NCBI GenBank assembly: GCA_018384375.1
Contig: JAHAYJ010000079.1
Location: forward strand, 1 to 64,000
Source: Lachnospiraceae bacterium
Lineage (GTDB): Bacteria; Bacillota; Clostridia; Lachnospirales; Lachnospiraceae
Direction: 5' to 3'
DNA length: 64,000 nucleotides
Part shown: one piece after another, positions 52,903-60,574 of the stretch
How the letters are laid out: each line of letters opens with the position of its first letter
Numbering within the stretch: position 1 is the first letter of the stretch
Position numbers and translations under genes: made by a program
Notes under the pieces: generated by a model
Seen by the model: the letters and a program-made list of their open reading frames with translations, nothing else
The model's database searches: none
What the model was told of the DNA's origin: nothing

Positions 52903-53670
52903 CTATTTCCGGATATTTCGATTAATCTTCTCAAACTCCCTTCCTCCCAGGGTATTGTGGGTGAGAGGTCTTTTGTTGCTTCCCGCTGATGCATTTTTCC
53001 GGTATTGTCCAGGGGTACAGCCGTTATGCTGACGGAACTGTCTGCAGAAATGCTCTACATTATTATAACCACATTGCTCGGAAATGTCGCGGATGGAGTA
53101 TTCGCTGTACTCTAATAAATCCTGTGCACGGCGCAGACGTCCTTCGATGACATTGTCCATGCAGGAGGAACCAAATTGGCGGTGATAGAGAGTCTGAAGA
53201 TGACTGGGACTTAAGTGAAGCTTCGCAGCCATCATGTTTATATTCCATGGAAGCTGAGGATTATTGTAGATCATCTTATGCAATGCAACCAGCTCATGAT
53301 CGTGAATACCCGGGGACTCATTCTGGGTTCCTTCTCTTAATTTGGAGAACAGAACCCGCAGCAGGTGAGTAATGTTTGCTTCGCTTTCAGAGGAGAAAAA
53401 GGCGGACTCCCAGGTTAGTAATTTAAAAAGCTGATGACAGTATTCCGGATCTGTTACGGGAAATGGGGTGTTTGTTAACGGAAACAGCTTCACGAAGGAG
53501 TGATCGGAACGAAAACGAATCCAGTCATTCCGGTATTCTTCACCGACAGCACGGTAATAAATCCTGCTTCCTGGTGTATACAGAATAGCAGAATTGGCGG
53601 CTGTCCGCATTAGTCTTCCGTCTATGAGCAGCTCCGAGGGAGAGTCGAAAAGAAGCAGAACAGTATGAGA
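52903..53670 (-). pseudogene. 5'-truncated AraC regulator, paralogue of 5429-6259
   Basis: The frame carries most of an AraC regulator nearly identical in plan to the one at 5429-6259. Shared stretches include GSRIYYRAVGEEYRNDWIRF, ESEANITHLLRVLFSKLREG and the C-terminus GCTPGQYRKNA. The first 25-30 residues are lost: homology starts at about TVLLLFDSPSELL (near 53670), fused to the reading frame of a small membrane protein gene. No good start remains at the join, so it is likely inactive, although the DNA-binding half is intact. Confidence 0.8.
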
Positions 53671-53771
53671 CAAATGATGCGCAGTTTCGGCTTTTCTCGC
53701 AAATATCGAAGGACCAACACAATGCCTGTCACAGCCAAAACCAGTAGTACAGAAGCGATTAGTAGTGTCAT
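53622..53771 (-). CDS. small membrane protein, C-terminally truncated
   Basis: A 49-codon frame starts at ATG 53771, overlapping the upstream stop as ATGA and preceded by AAGGAGG. It reads MTLLIASVLLVLAVTGIVLV, then LRYLREKPKLRII, giving one TM helix plus a start of a second. The last residues are AraC-derived DNA read in another frame. The gene is the former next member of the LemA/DUF3137 operon, cut by the recombination that brought in the AraC fragment. Confidence 0.6.
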   Translation of the reverse strand: MTLLIASVLLVLAVTGIVLVLRYLREKPKLRIICLILFCFFSTLPRSCS

Positions 53772-54664
53772 ATGTTTTCCTCCTTCTTATAGAGAGTATC
53801 TTCCACACGCAGCGTGTCGATCATATCAGTGAACCAGCGCAGCTCTTCCGAAAATTTCTGGCGCAGTTCTCCCACATCAGCATTACCTTTACCAAGTTCA
53901 AAAAAGTCGCGTTCGGTCTTGACTGCGACGTGCATCTTTCCGTTTCGCAGGAAAGACATATAGACAGTACCGCCGCTCTTGTCCGCCATGGTGAGAATAT
54001 ATTCCATCATGTGCGGTGTGAGTATGTAGTACGCTTCCTGCGGAACATCAGCTCTTACACAGAAACGCTTGCTGAATTGTTCGTTATCCATCGTGACATT
54101 GCTTTTCATAAGTTTACGATCTTTTTTGCCCCACTCTGAGATATATACTTCGCCGGCAAGCTTCTTGCCAAAGTCACAGGTAAGCCATTGCCCCTTAAAT
54201 TGTGTATTTTTGGTCTTTTCTGTTTGTCCGTTTTCGTCGGTGAACTCTGTCTCATCGATCAGCTCGATGTCGCCCAGTTCAATGCTCAGACCATTGTAGT
54301 CTGCCTTGATATGATCGCTGCCATCCGTGCAGTTATAGGAGAATGGAAACACCATGCTACCGGGGTTTATTCTGCCCCACGGGTTATATTCCACAGCATC
54401 GCCCAGTACCTCTTTCAGCACATCGTTTATAACATTGTCGCTGAGAAGCTTTTTGAGCCTGCTACTGTTCTTTTCCAGCTGGTATCCTCCTACCAGTGCA
54501 AGCACAATAAATAAAATTGCCAGAGGAATCAATGCCGTGATAAAGCATAAGATCATCGCCGCACCGGAGCCGTAAGTCAGAACCTTGGCAATCGTTATCT
54601 TGCTACGCAATGACTGAAGCTCGGCCTCTAACTGTATATTTGTCATCATCTGTTTTTCTTCCAT
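53768..54664 (-). CDS. DUF3137-type membrane protein
   Basis: This protein of about 298 residues has two adjacent TM helices near the N-terminus (ITIAKVLTYGSGAAMILCF and LIPLAILFIVLALVGGY). A soluble domain of the DUF3137 type follows (GLSIELGDIELIDETEF, TQFKGQWLTCDFGKKL, AYYILTPHMMEYIL). Members are usually encoded next to LemA, as here. Function is unknown; a role in envelope stress or lipid homeostasis is often guessed. ATG 54664 after AAAGGA is chosen. It follows LemA by 17 bp. Confidence 0.82.
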   Translation of the reverse strand: MEEKQMMTNIQLEAELQSLRSKITIAKVLTYGSGAAMILCFITALIPLAILFIVLALVGGYQLEKNSSRLKKLLSDNVINDVLKEVLGDAVEYNPWGRINPGSMVFPFSYNCTDGSDHIKADYNGLSIELGDIELIDETEFTDENGQTEKTKNTQFKGQWLTCDFGKKLAGEVYISEWGKKDRKLMKSNVTMDNEQFSKRFCVRADVPQEAYYILTPHMMEYILTMADKSGGTVYMSFLRNGKMHVAVKTERDFFELGKGNADVGELRQKFSEELRWFTDMIDTLRVEDTLYKKEENI

Positions 54665-54681
54665 AATTATCAATTCCTTTC

Positions 54682-55215
54682 TCAGAATGACATTTTTACA
54701 TTTTCGAACTTGCTTGCGTCTGCGGTAAAGAATTCCTTCCGTTGGCGACCGCCTGCAAGCAGCTTGGCCGGGAACATTGCAATCGCTGTATTGTAGGCGG
54801 TGACGTTGGTGTTATACAACCGCCGCGCAGCCTGTAAATGTTCTTCTGCGTCGCGGATTCCACGCTGAAGCTCTACAAAAATGTCACTGGAGCACAGCTC
54901 CGGATGGTTCTCTGCCACGGCAAAGAACTTGCCGCTCAGAGTGTCCATCTGCTGTTGAGCATCGTTTATCTCCGCAAAGCTCATGCCGCAACGAAGCTCG
55001 ATGACCTTTGTGAACAGCTCGCTTTCATGCTCCATATAGCCCTTGGCGGTGTCCAACATTTTGGTAAGCATATCGTAGCGCTTGGTAAGTGCTACTTCTA
55101 CGCCGGAGAGTCCCTCCTGCACACGGATTTCTTTTTTATTGAAGTCATTGAGCGTTCTAATGCACCAGAAGACAATGGCCACGATTACAACCAGAATAAC
55201 AATTATCGGAGTCAT
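54682..55215 (-). CDS. LemA family protein
   Basis: This 177-residue protein has an N-terminal TM helix (IIVILVVIVAIVFWCI) and the LemA helical bundle (NDFNKKEIRVQEGLSGVEVA, LTKRYDMLTKMLDTAKGYM, RRLYNTNVTAYNTAIAMFP). LemA proteins are membrane-anchored with the bulk on one face, and their function is unknown. It overlaps the preceding coding remnant by ATGA and precedes a DUF3137 gene, a common pairing. No truncation is apparent. Confidence 0.92.
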   Translation of the reverse strand: MTPIIVILVVIVAIVFWCIRTLNDFNKKEIRVQEGLSGVEVALTKRYDMLTKMLDTAKGYMEHESELFTKVIELRCGMSFAEINDAQQQMDTLSGKFFAVAENHPELCSSDIFVELQRGIRDAEEHLQAARRLYNTNVTAYNTAIAMFPAKLLAGGRQRKEFFTADASKFENVKMSF

Positions 55216-55993
55216 AACAAATAGATACTTCCTTTCTTTTTTTCAATCTGTCGCGAAAAAAGGTCTATATTCCTCTGCAGGCTCTTTCCCTTTGACGGCA
55301 AGCCGTCAGAAAAGGTATACACGGAAAGCGCCAGTATTGCCTCTCCGTCACGAAAGATCAGTGCGTTCACCCTGTGATTGTCGGAGAGGGACTCCAGCTT
55401 TTGGATCATCTCACGCAGCTGCGGAGTCACCAGATCATCTGCCGGCTGATTATCCGCGGTGCAGGCGGAAAGTGCTGATGGAAGACGGCGGAATCCGTGA
55501 TGTCACTCTTGTGGTGGTCCTTCCAGGGCCTGCGCAAGGCAATATCCAGAGCAGGGTCACAGATATTTCTGCAGCGCAGCACAACGCCTTCAAATACCGT
55601 CTCTGTCGCATCTTGAAAACGATCTTCTTCGTGAACCTGCCTCAATTCATACAACTCCACATTAGAGGCAGAGAAGTGGGTCCCGTGATAATTGCCCTCA
55701 AAAAAACGCAACACCCGACAGTTGGTCCAGTGCCGATCCACCGGATGGATCTCTTTTAGAAACGATGCGTTGATGCTCATCTCCGGGGTATGCAGACGCC
55801 TCCCACAAGGAGTATCGTCAAAAAAAGATCACCACCAATTCTGATTCCAGAGCCATGCAAATCAGGAGGCCAATCAGCCCAATGATTGCACCGAGCAAGC
55901 CGTAGCGCTTTAAGTTGGTTTCCTGCTTCTCGTATCGTGCGATTCGTTCGCGCAGTTCCGCGTCGCTCAGTTTTACAAATTTTTTCTACTCAT
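55212..55993 (-). pseudogene. DUF3137-like gene broken by at least three frameshifts
   Basis: Three consecutive pieces in different frames add up to one DUF3137-type protein. Piece 1 begins at ATG 55993 (GGAGG upstream) and, after a shift in an A6 run (55980-55985), reads FVKLSDAELRERIARYEKQ and a TM helix GLLGAIIGLIGLLICMAL to a TGA at 55818. Piece 2, joined if a T7 run loses one base, reads EIHPVDRHWTNCRVLRFFEG and NVELYELRQVHEEDRF to about 55490. Piece 3 reads ACTADNQPADDLVTPQLREM and DLFSRQIEKKKGSIYLL, ending at 55212. Piece 3 aligns with the C-terminus of the neighbouring DUF3137 protein. It may be decay or sequencing error. Confidence 0.7.
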
Positions 55994-56025
55994 AACAGTC
56001 CTCCTTAGATACAGCCCCGCGAAGC

Positions 56026-57045
56026 CTATTCTCCATCAGACAGGTATAAATCGGCAAAAATATCTTGATAAATGGATTTCATCTCTTCATCAACAGCATC
56101 AAGCGTAGTGCCGAAACCGTAGAGATACGTGTAGGAATCTGTGTCCATGGCAAAAACGGTCCATTCTCTTGAGTCTTCATTTTTGCCTGAGATATACGTT
56201 ACGATATATACCGGGTAGCTCATATTCTCGGTGTACGCATCATTTAATTCAATGGTCAGCAATTGGGCGGAGTCCGCAGCCCCTAAGTCTAAGGCGCAGT
56301 CGGTCAGATAGTCTTCCAAAGTCTGCGAATCATCCGCATCATCCCGTGACAGTACCGCGTTTACCACAGTTGTCAGCCCATCCTCCGTGACGTCTGCGTA
56401 GTAGTACGTGCCGTCCTCGAAGTTTTCAGATAGCAGGGTTTCCATATTGGTGAAAGGAAGTGCACCGCCCATCAGTACCGGAACCGCGTTATCCTCGTCT
56501 AGTATCAGGTCGCCTCTACCCTCATCATCCGGGATCAAATCGCCCATACCATCATCAGCTTCGCTCTCAGGGATCAGGTCACCCCGGCCCTCATCCTCAT
56601 CACCGAGTACACACAGCTCCGGCTGGCATAAAAACTCTTTGCTCTCTGTGTCCCAGAACCACACCATGATCAGTTCATTATCCCCGTCAATAAAATGCAT
56701 GGTCGCGTCGCTGTTTCCATCGCCGTTCAGGTCAGCGAAGTCGATGTACTGAAACATCTCCCATGCGTCGCCCTCAAGGGTAATTGGGTAGTCCACAGAG
56801 CAGTACAACGTCTGATCGTCTGTATCGTAATAGAAGGCGGCATCTGCTTTGTGAATACATACCAGCACATTAATGTCCTCCCCGTCGCAGGTGATGGTGC
56901 CATCGCCGCGCCAAATGCCGGTGGTGCGCCAGTCGGTTCCGCCAATGTCATCGTTTTCGTTTTCGCTGCTGTCGCCGCAGGCTGTCAGACTAAGGCACAT
57001 AACCAGCGCCAGTAAAAGAATTGCATATTTTTTCCAAATTTTCAT
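56026..57045 (-). CDS. lipoprotein with acidic internal repeats
   Basis: This 339-residue secreted lipoprotein has a signal ending LSLTACGDS (Cys23). A middle segment with an EF-hand/FG-GAP-like motif (FADLNGDGNSDATMHF) precedes three short acidic repeats (EGRGDLIPE, DGMGDLIPD, EGRGDLILD). The C-terminal domain is of unknown type. Its signal peptide is nearly identical to that of the lipoprotein at 57375. It is read in the same direction as the LemA cluster, 32 bp before the broken DUF3137 gene, so the genes probably share a transcript. Confidence 0.8.
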   Translation of the reverse strand: MKIWKKYAILLLALVMCLSLTACGDSSENENDDIGGTDWRTTGIWRGDGTITCDGEDINVLVCIHKADAAFYYDTDDQTLYCSVDYPITLEGDAWEMFQYIDFADLNGDGNSDATMHFIDGDNELIMVWFWDTESKEFLCQPELCVLGDEDEGRGDLIPESEADDGMGDLIPDDEGRGDLILDEDNAVPVLMGGALPFTNMETLLSENFEDGTYYYADVTEDGLTTVVNAVLSRDDADDSQTLEDYLTDCALDLGAADSAQLLTIELNDAYTENMSYPVYIVTYISGKNEDSREWTVFAMDTDSYTYLYGFGTTLDAVDEEMKSIYQDIFADLYLSDGE

Positions 57046-57063
57046 GTTTGTTATTCTCCTTTT

Positions 57064-57318
57064 TTAATAAGTTAAGTCTCGATGCTCCTGCTCTACCATG
57101 GACAGTATTTCATCGTGGCTCAGTTCAATATTGCCGAAGCGGACAAAAATACCGTTGGTCACGGCACTGTTCCATACCTGCGGGTCGGCTAGCGGCCGGA
57201 AACGGATTTTGTCAAGGTAGGGCTTCATATCCAGCAGCAGACGGCTGCCGGACACGAAATCAACCTGCAGGACATATCCGTCCATTGCCTTGACCGCTAA
57301 AATATATTTTCTTTCCAC
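57064..57318 (-). CDS. DUF2442 domain protein
   Basis: This 84-residue protein has the DUF2442 pattern: a beta-rich start (YILAVKAMDGYVLQVDFVSG), DMKPYL, FRPLADPQVWNSA and a C-terminal helix. DUF2442 proteins are small, often near toxin-like or plasmid genes, and of unknown role. GTG 57318 is taken as the start because GGAAGGAG stands before it; the longer frame to 57351 would include that site. It lies between two lipoprotein genes. Confidence 0.8.
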   Translation of the reverse strand: MERKYILAVKAMDGYVLQVDFVSGSRLLLDMKPYLDKIRFRPLADPQVWNSAVTNGIFVRFGNIELSHDEILSMVEQEHRDLTY

Positions 57319-57374
57319 ATAAGTTCTCCTTCCTAAATTGCGCATTAACATCGATGGTCTTCATTCTCCTGCGG

Positions 57375-58712
57375 TTATTCGAAGTAGTCACCCCAGCCGT
57401 CGTCATAATCATCATAATAGTCGCCGGCGTCGGACCATGCGTCATCACCGTCACCGGGATCGGACCATGGATCGTAGTCATCGACATAGTCGCCCCAGCC
57501 ATCGTCATACTCGTCGACATAATCGCCCCAGCCATCGTCATAGTCATCGTAATATTCGTCTTCATAATCCCAACCTGCGTCATTTGACTCCATATATTCG
57601 CCCGTATCGCTGTCAATGTAGCTGTCCGAGCCGAAACCCATGAACACGTTTTCATAGCCGTTCCAGTACCAGATATCACCGTCTTCGTCGTACCAGTAAT
57701 ATGACGTTCCATAGTCACCGCTATCTCCGGAGTAGGCGGGCTGCTTAGGCTGCTCGGGGCGGGCCTTCGGCGCGGTGCTCCAGCCGGTAGTGTAGGAAAG
57801 AGTCGTAAGCATATTATTGCAGATATCAAAGTAGTTTTGGATACGGCTATCCGGTGCAACGGTCGATGCGATGAGTGCGTAGCCGGTCGGGCCGTAGTAG
57901 CGCACCTCCATGCAGCCACGCACGGGCTGAGACAGATTGTTCCCTGTGAAGATAGAACCGTCAATCCACATATAACCGGTGATACTGTAATAGTCGCCAT
58001 TGTCCTTAAAATCGGAACCGAGGGATTTGATGAGGTAGTTGCCGTACATGTTATTCATAAATTGATCGAGCATTTTAATCATGTAGGACTCTGCGGTGCC
58101 GGCTCCCTTTTCCATGTAGGTGTCATAGCCGGAGATGGGCTGAAAGGTGATCAGTATGTTGGAGTAAAGGTCGTCTGTGCCGTCTTTCATGACTGCATCA
58201 AAGATCAATGTATTGGACTGCGCAAACGCTTCCATCTGGATGGGATAGTTGATTGAAACGTTCGTGAAGTTGTCCGAGAAGTATGTGGTTTGGTTGAGTG
58301 CATCCTCCGGCGTCGGAAGAAGCATGATGTAGTCCGTGGGAAGGAGTAAATTGTTGTCTTTGTCTCTCAGATTACCCTCGTCGGTCTGCCAGAGGGCAAT
58401 CTGAGCGGATCCATCCTCCATGCAGAGAGTGATAGTGTCTTCCTCTGCCGTAAAATAGCCGGGGCCAATCTGCTCGTTGTATAAGTTAACGGCAGTCCAT
58501 TCGTAACTGTCATTGATGACAAAATAGAACGGTGCGTTTTCCATCTTCCAGCAGCCGGTAAAGCTGGAAATATCGGAAACAGGATTGCTCTCTTCTTCTA
58601 TATCCATGTCCGTGTCGCCGATCGTTTCCTCCGGCGCATCGCCACAGGCCGTCAGGCTCAGGCACATGACCAGCGCCAGCAAAAGGTTTGTATACTTTTT
58701 CCATTTTTTCAT
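57375..58712 (-). CDS. lipoprotein with Asp/Tyr/Trp-rich repeat tail
   Basis: This 445-residue lipoprotein has a signal ending LSLTACGDA (Cys23). A folded domain of about 300 residues (FTGCWKMENAPFYFVIND at the start) precedes a low-complexity tail. The tail has four YDDGWGDY units among Asp, Tyr, Gly and Trp residues and ends at DYFE. Such a tail may bind metal ions or cell-wall material; that is inference. The near-identical signal to the 56026 protein suggests related origin. The gene is read away from the MalT-like gene, separated by a terminator. Confidence 0.8.
   Translation of the reverse strand: MKKWKKYTNLLLALVMCLSLTACGDAPEETIGDTDMDIEEESNPVSDISSFTGCWKMENAPFYFVINDSYEWTAVNLYNEQIGPGYFTAEEDTITLCMEDGSAQIALWQTDEGNLRDKDNNLLLPTDYIMLLPTPEDALNQTTYFSDNFTNVSINYPIQMEAFAQSNTLIFDAVMKDGTDDLYSNILITFQPISGYDTYMEKGAGTAESYMIKMLDQFMNNMYGNYLIKSLGSDFKDNGDYYSITGYMWIDGSIFTGNNLSQPVRGCMEVRYYGPTGYALIASTVAPDSRIQNYFDICNNMLTTLSYTTGWSTAPKARPEQPKQPAYSGDSGDYGTSYYWYDEDGDIWYWNGYENVFMGFGSDSYIDSDTGEYMESNDAGWDYEDEYYDDYDDGWGDYVDEYDDGWGDYVDDYDPWSDPGDGDDAWSDAGDYYDDYDDGWGDYFE
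57380..57560 (-). repeat. coding tandem repeats (YDDGWGDY units)
   Basis: On the minus strand the unit GACGATGGCTGGGGCGACTA recurs four times, twice at a 36-bp step, within the 3' end of the lipoprotein gene. Repeats of this kind can change copy number by slippage. Confidence 0.75.
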
Positions 58713-58773
58713 AATCGTTTTTTCCTCTCATTTCTTCGTATTTTCTTCATATATCATTCTCCCCTCCAGGCAC

Positions 58774-58807
58774 AAAAAAACCACCATACAATCATTGTAG
58801 GGTGGTT
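58774..58807 (-). terminator. terminator after the MalT-like gene
   Basis: On the minus strand a 14-bp near-perfect stem (58794-58807 with 58779-58792) is followed by a T run of seven (58780-58774). Confidence 0.85.
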
Positions 58808-58842
58808 ATTAAGAAATAAATATTAACCAAAGGTTAGGTCTT

Positions 58843-60054
58843 TTACAAGAGGAGCGTCTGTAGCCGTGCTCTTTTGCTTCGGGCGTCGCCCTCAATATGA
58901 AGTTTGGAGTAAATCTGATTTATATACTGCTTGACACTGCCCTCGGAAAGGAACAGTTTTTCTGCTATTTCCCGGTTTGACAGGCGTTGCGTCATAAGAA
59001 GCACAATCTCATATTCCCTATCCGTCAGTGCAGTGAAAGCCGTTGGACGAACAGTGCGGTTTTTGCGTTTTTCCGCTGCTTCACCCAGTTCAATAATTTT
59101 TTGTACAAGACCACCCTGTATTTCCTGCATAAGCAAAGGCTTCAGAAAGCGATAGGTCATGCCATCCGGCAGGCAGGTTACAAAGGCGTTCTGGGCGGTC
59201 AGCACCGCCAACAGTTTTTCTGCATCAGCGTCCCCGGTGACAAAATGAGCCATCTCCACAGTGAACTCATCGGCAAGACCCATTACCGCCAGAAACTCCC
59301 TCTGCTTTTCCGGCAGAGGGTCGATCATGGCGGCAGTGAAGGTGGCGTAAATGTCGGAGTTGCGGTCTGGTAATGCACCACGCTCGGAAAGCGTCCGAAG
59401 ATTCAGATAGACAGCAGAAAACCAGCCCTCACTGGAATAGAGCAGGGAATCCACCTGCGCGTCGGAGAGGCTGGTTCCGCAGCGGTGGGCGTAAATGGCA
59501 AGCTCTGTGTGGTTGAGGCGGAGTTGCTCCATGCCGATCTGATATGCCCGGTTCCCCAGCCGCACCGCCTCCGCGGCAGGCAGAAAGCGATCCCGGCTGG
59601 CGACAATCAGATGCACATTCTCAGGCAGCCGGCTTGCCAGCATACAAAGGAACGTGGAGACGCGCAGATCCGTCAGGAGATGAAAATCGTCCACGAAGAT
59701 ATAGCAGGAGGTCTCTCCCGCCAGCTCATGGCAGAGATCATCCACCAGCAGTCCGCCGCCGGATGCGTCTGTGGGGCAGATATAGTCCCGCAGAAAGTCA
59801 TAACCGGCGCGGGCAAAGGCGTCCTGTGTGCTTTTCCAGAAAATCGCAAGGTTATCAGAATATACGCTGATGCGAATAATTCGCAGAGGCTGCACCTTTG
59901 CGCGTTGCTCCAGATACCAGTTCACCGCTGTGGTCTTACCGTAGCCCATAGGTGCGATTATCGCGGTCAGGGCGTAGCGGGAGATGGGCCGCAGACTTTC
60001 CTGCAAGCGCTCGGATATGTAGATGGTGTTCAGATTCCTTTTCGGTTTTGGCAT
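58843..60054 (-). CDS. shortened MalT/LuxR-type regulator
   Basis: This 403-residue protein has the STAND ATPase of MalT-type regulators at the N-terminus (Walker A APMGYGKTT, Walker B YIFVDDFHLL, then LPENVHLIVASRD) and a LuxR HTH at the C-terminus (LTDREYEIVLLMTQRLSNRE then IAEKLFLSEGSVKQYINQIY). Full family members have about 850 residues with a TPR sensor region. Here TYRFLKPLLMQEIQGGLVQK leads straight into a short linker and the HTH. The sensor part is missing, but the frame is intact. AGGAGG precedes ATG. It is divergent from the IS200 remnant and probably regulates the lipoprotein/LemA genes downstream. Confidence 0.85.
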   Translation of the reverse strand: MPKPKRNLNTIYISERLQESLRPISRYALTAIIAPMGYGKTTAVNWYLEQRAKVQPLRIIRISVYSDNLAIFWKSTQDAFARAGYDFLRDYICPTDASGGGLLVDDLCHELAGETSCYIFVDDFHLLTDLRVSTFLCMLASRLPENVHLIVASRDRFLPAAEAVRLGNRAYQIGMEQLRLNHTELAIYAHRCGTSLSDAQVDSLLYSSEGWFSAVYLNLRTLSERGALPDRNSDIYATFTAAMIDPLPEKQREFLAVMGLADEFTVEMAHFVTGDADAEKLLAVLTAQNAFVTCLPDGMTYRFLKPLLMQEIQGGLVQKIIELGEAAEKRKNRTVRPTAFTALTDREYEIVLLMTQRLSNREIAEKLFLSEGSVKQYINQIYSKLHIEGDARSKRARLQTLLL

Positions 60055-60060
60055 GGCGAG

Positions 60061-60349
60061 TTCCTCCTAATTCCGTCCATGTTGTTCCTCTGTTCAGATG
60101 TAATTTCACAATTTTTAATATATACGAATATCCAAAGAGATACAGGGCATATAGAAAATGTTCAGAGGAAGAAGCAAATTGCAAGCAATACAAAGTGGTA
60201 CGTACTCTGTATTTTTGCTGTAAGGCAGTCTTTTATAAACCACCTGCTATGCAAGTGTGACAACAGCAGCATTAGCTTACAGTAAAAACCTCCAATGTTA
60301 TACTTAGTATAGGTTCACCAACCGTACTAAAACAAAGGAGGTATCACAA
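60061..60349. other. spacer between MalT-like gene and IS200 remnant
   Basis: The spacer holds the minus-strand ribosome site at about 60060. Imperfect complementary stretches CCTCTGTTCA and TTCAGAGG occur near 60088 and 60163. AT-rich DNA belonging to the IS200 left end lies from about 60240, with AAAGGAGG at about 60336. I see no gene or RNA here. Confidence 0.5.
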
Positions 60350-60574
60350 ATGGATATTAATAGTTTATCACATACGAAATGGAATTGTAAGTATCATATA
60401 GTGTTTGCTCTTAAGTTCAGAAGAAAAATAGTATATGGACAATTAAGACAGGATATCGCGAATATTCTTAATGTACCCTGCAAGAGAAAAGGAGTAAAGA
60501 TTGTGAAGGCAGAAATATGCCATGTTTATCGACATATTTTTTCTGCAAAATCGCAGACATTTACAGCGGCATAA
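60350..60574 (+). pseudogene. IS200/IS605 TnpA N-terminal fragment
   Basis: The first 57 residues (LSHTKWNCKYHIVFALKFRR, DIANILNVPCKRKGVKIVKA) match the small Y1 transposases of IS200. The HxH motif and catalytic Tyr part are missing. After about 60520 the frame reads the antisense of the glycosyltransferase 3' end. The element is dead. Its start and AAAGGAGG ribosome site are intact. Confidence 0.85.

Noticed and set aside
57260-58000. Thr/Met-rich 246-codon minus-strand frame within the repeat lipoprotein gene
   Set aside because: The composition comes from reading Asp/Tyr/Trp repeat DNA in another frame, and there is no start signal.
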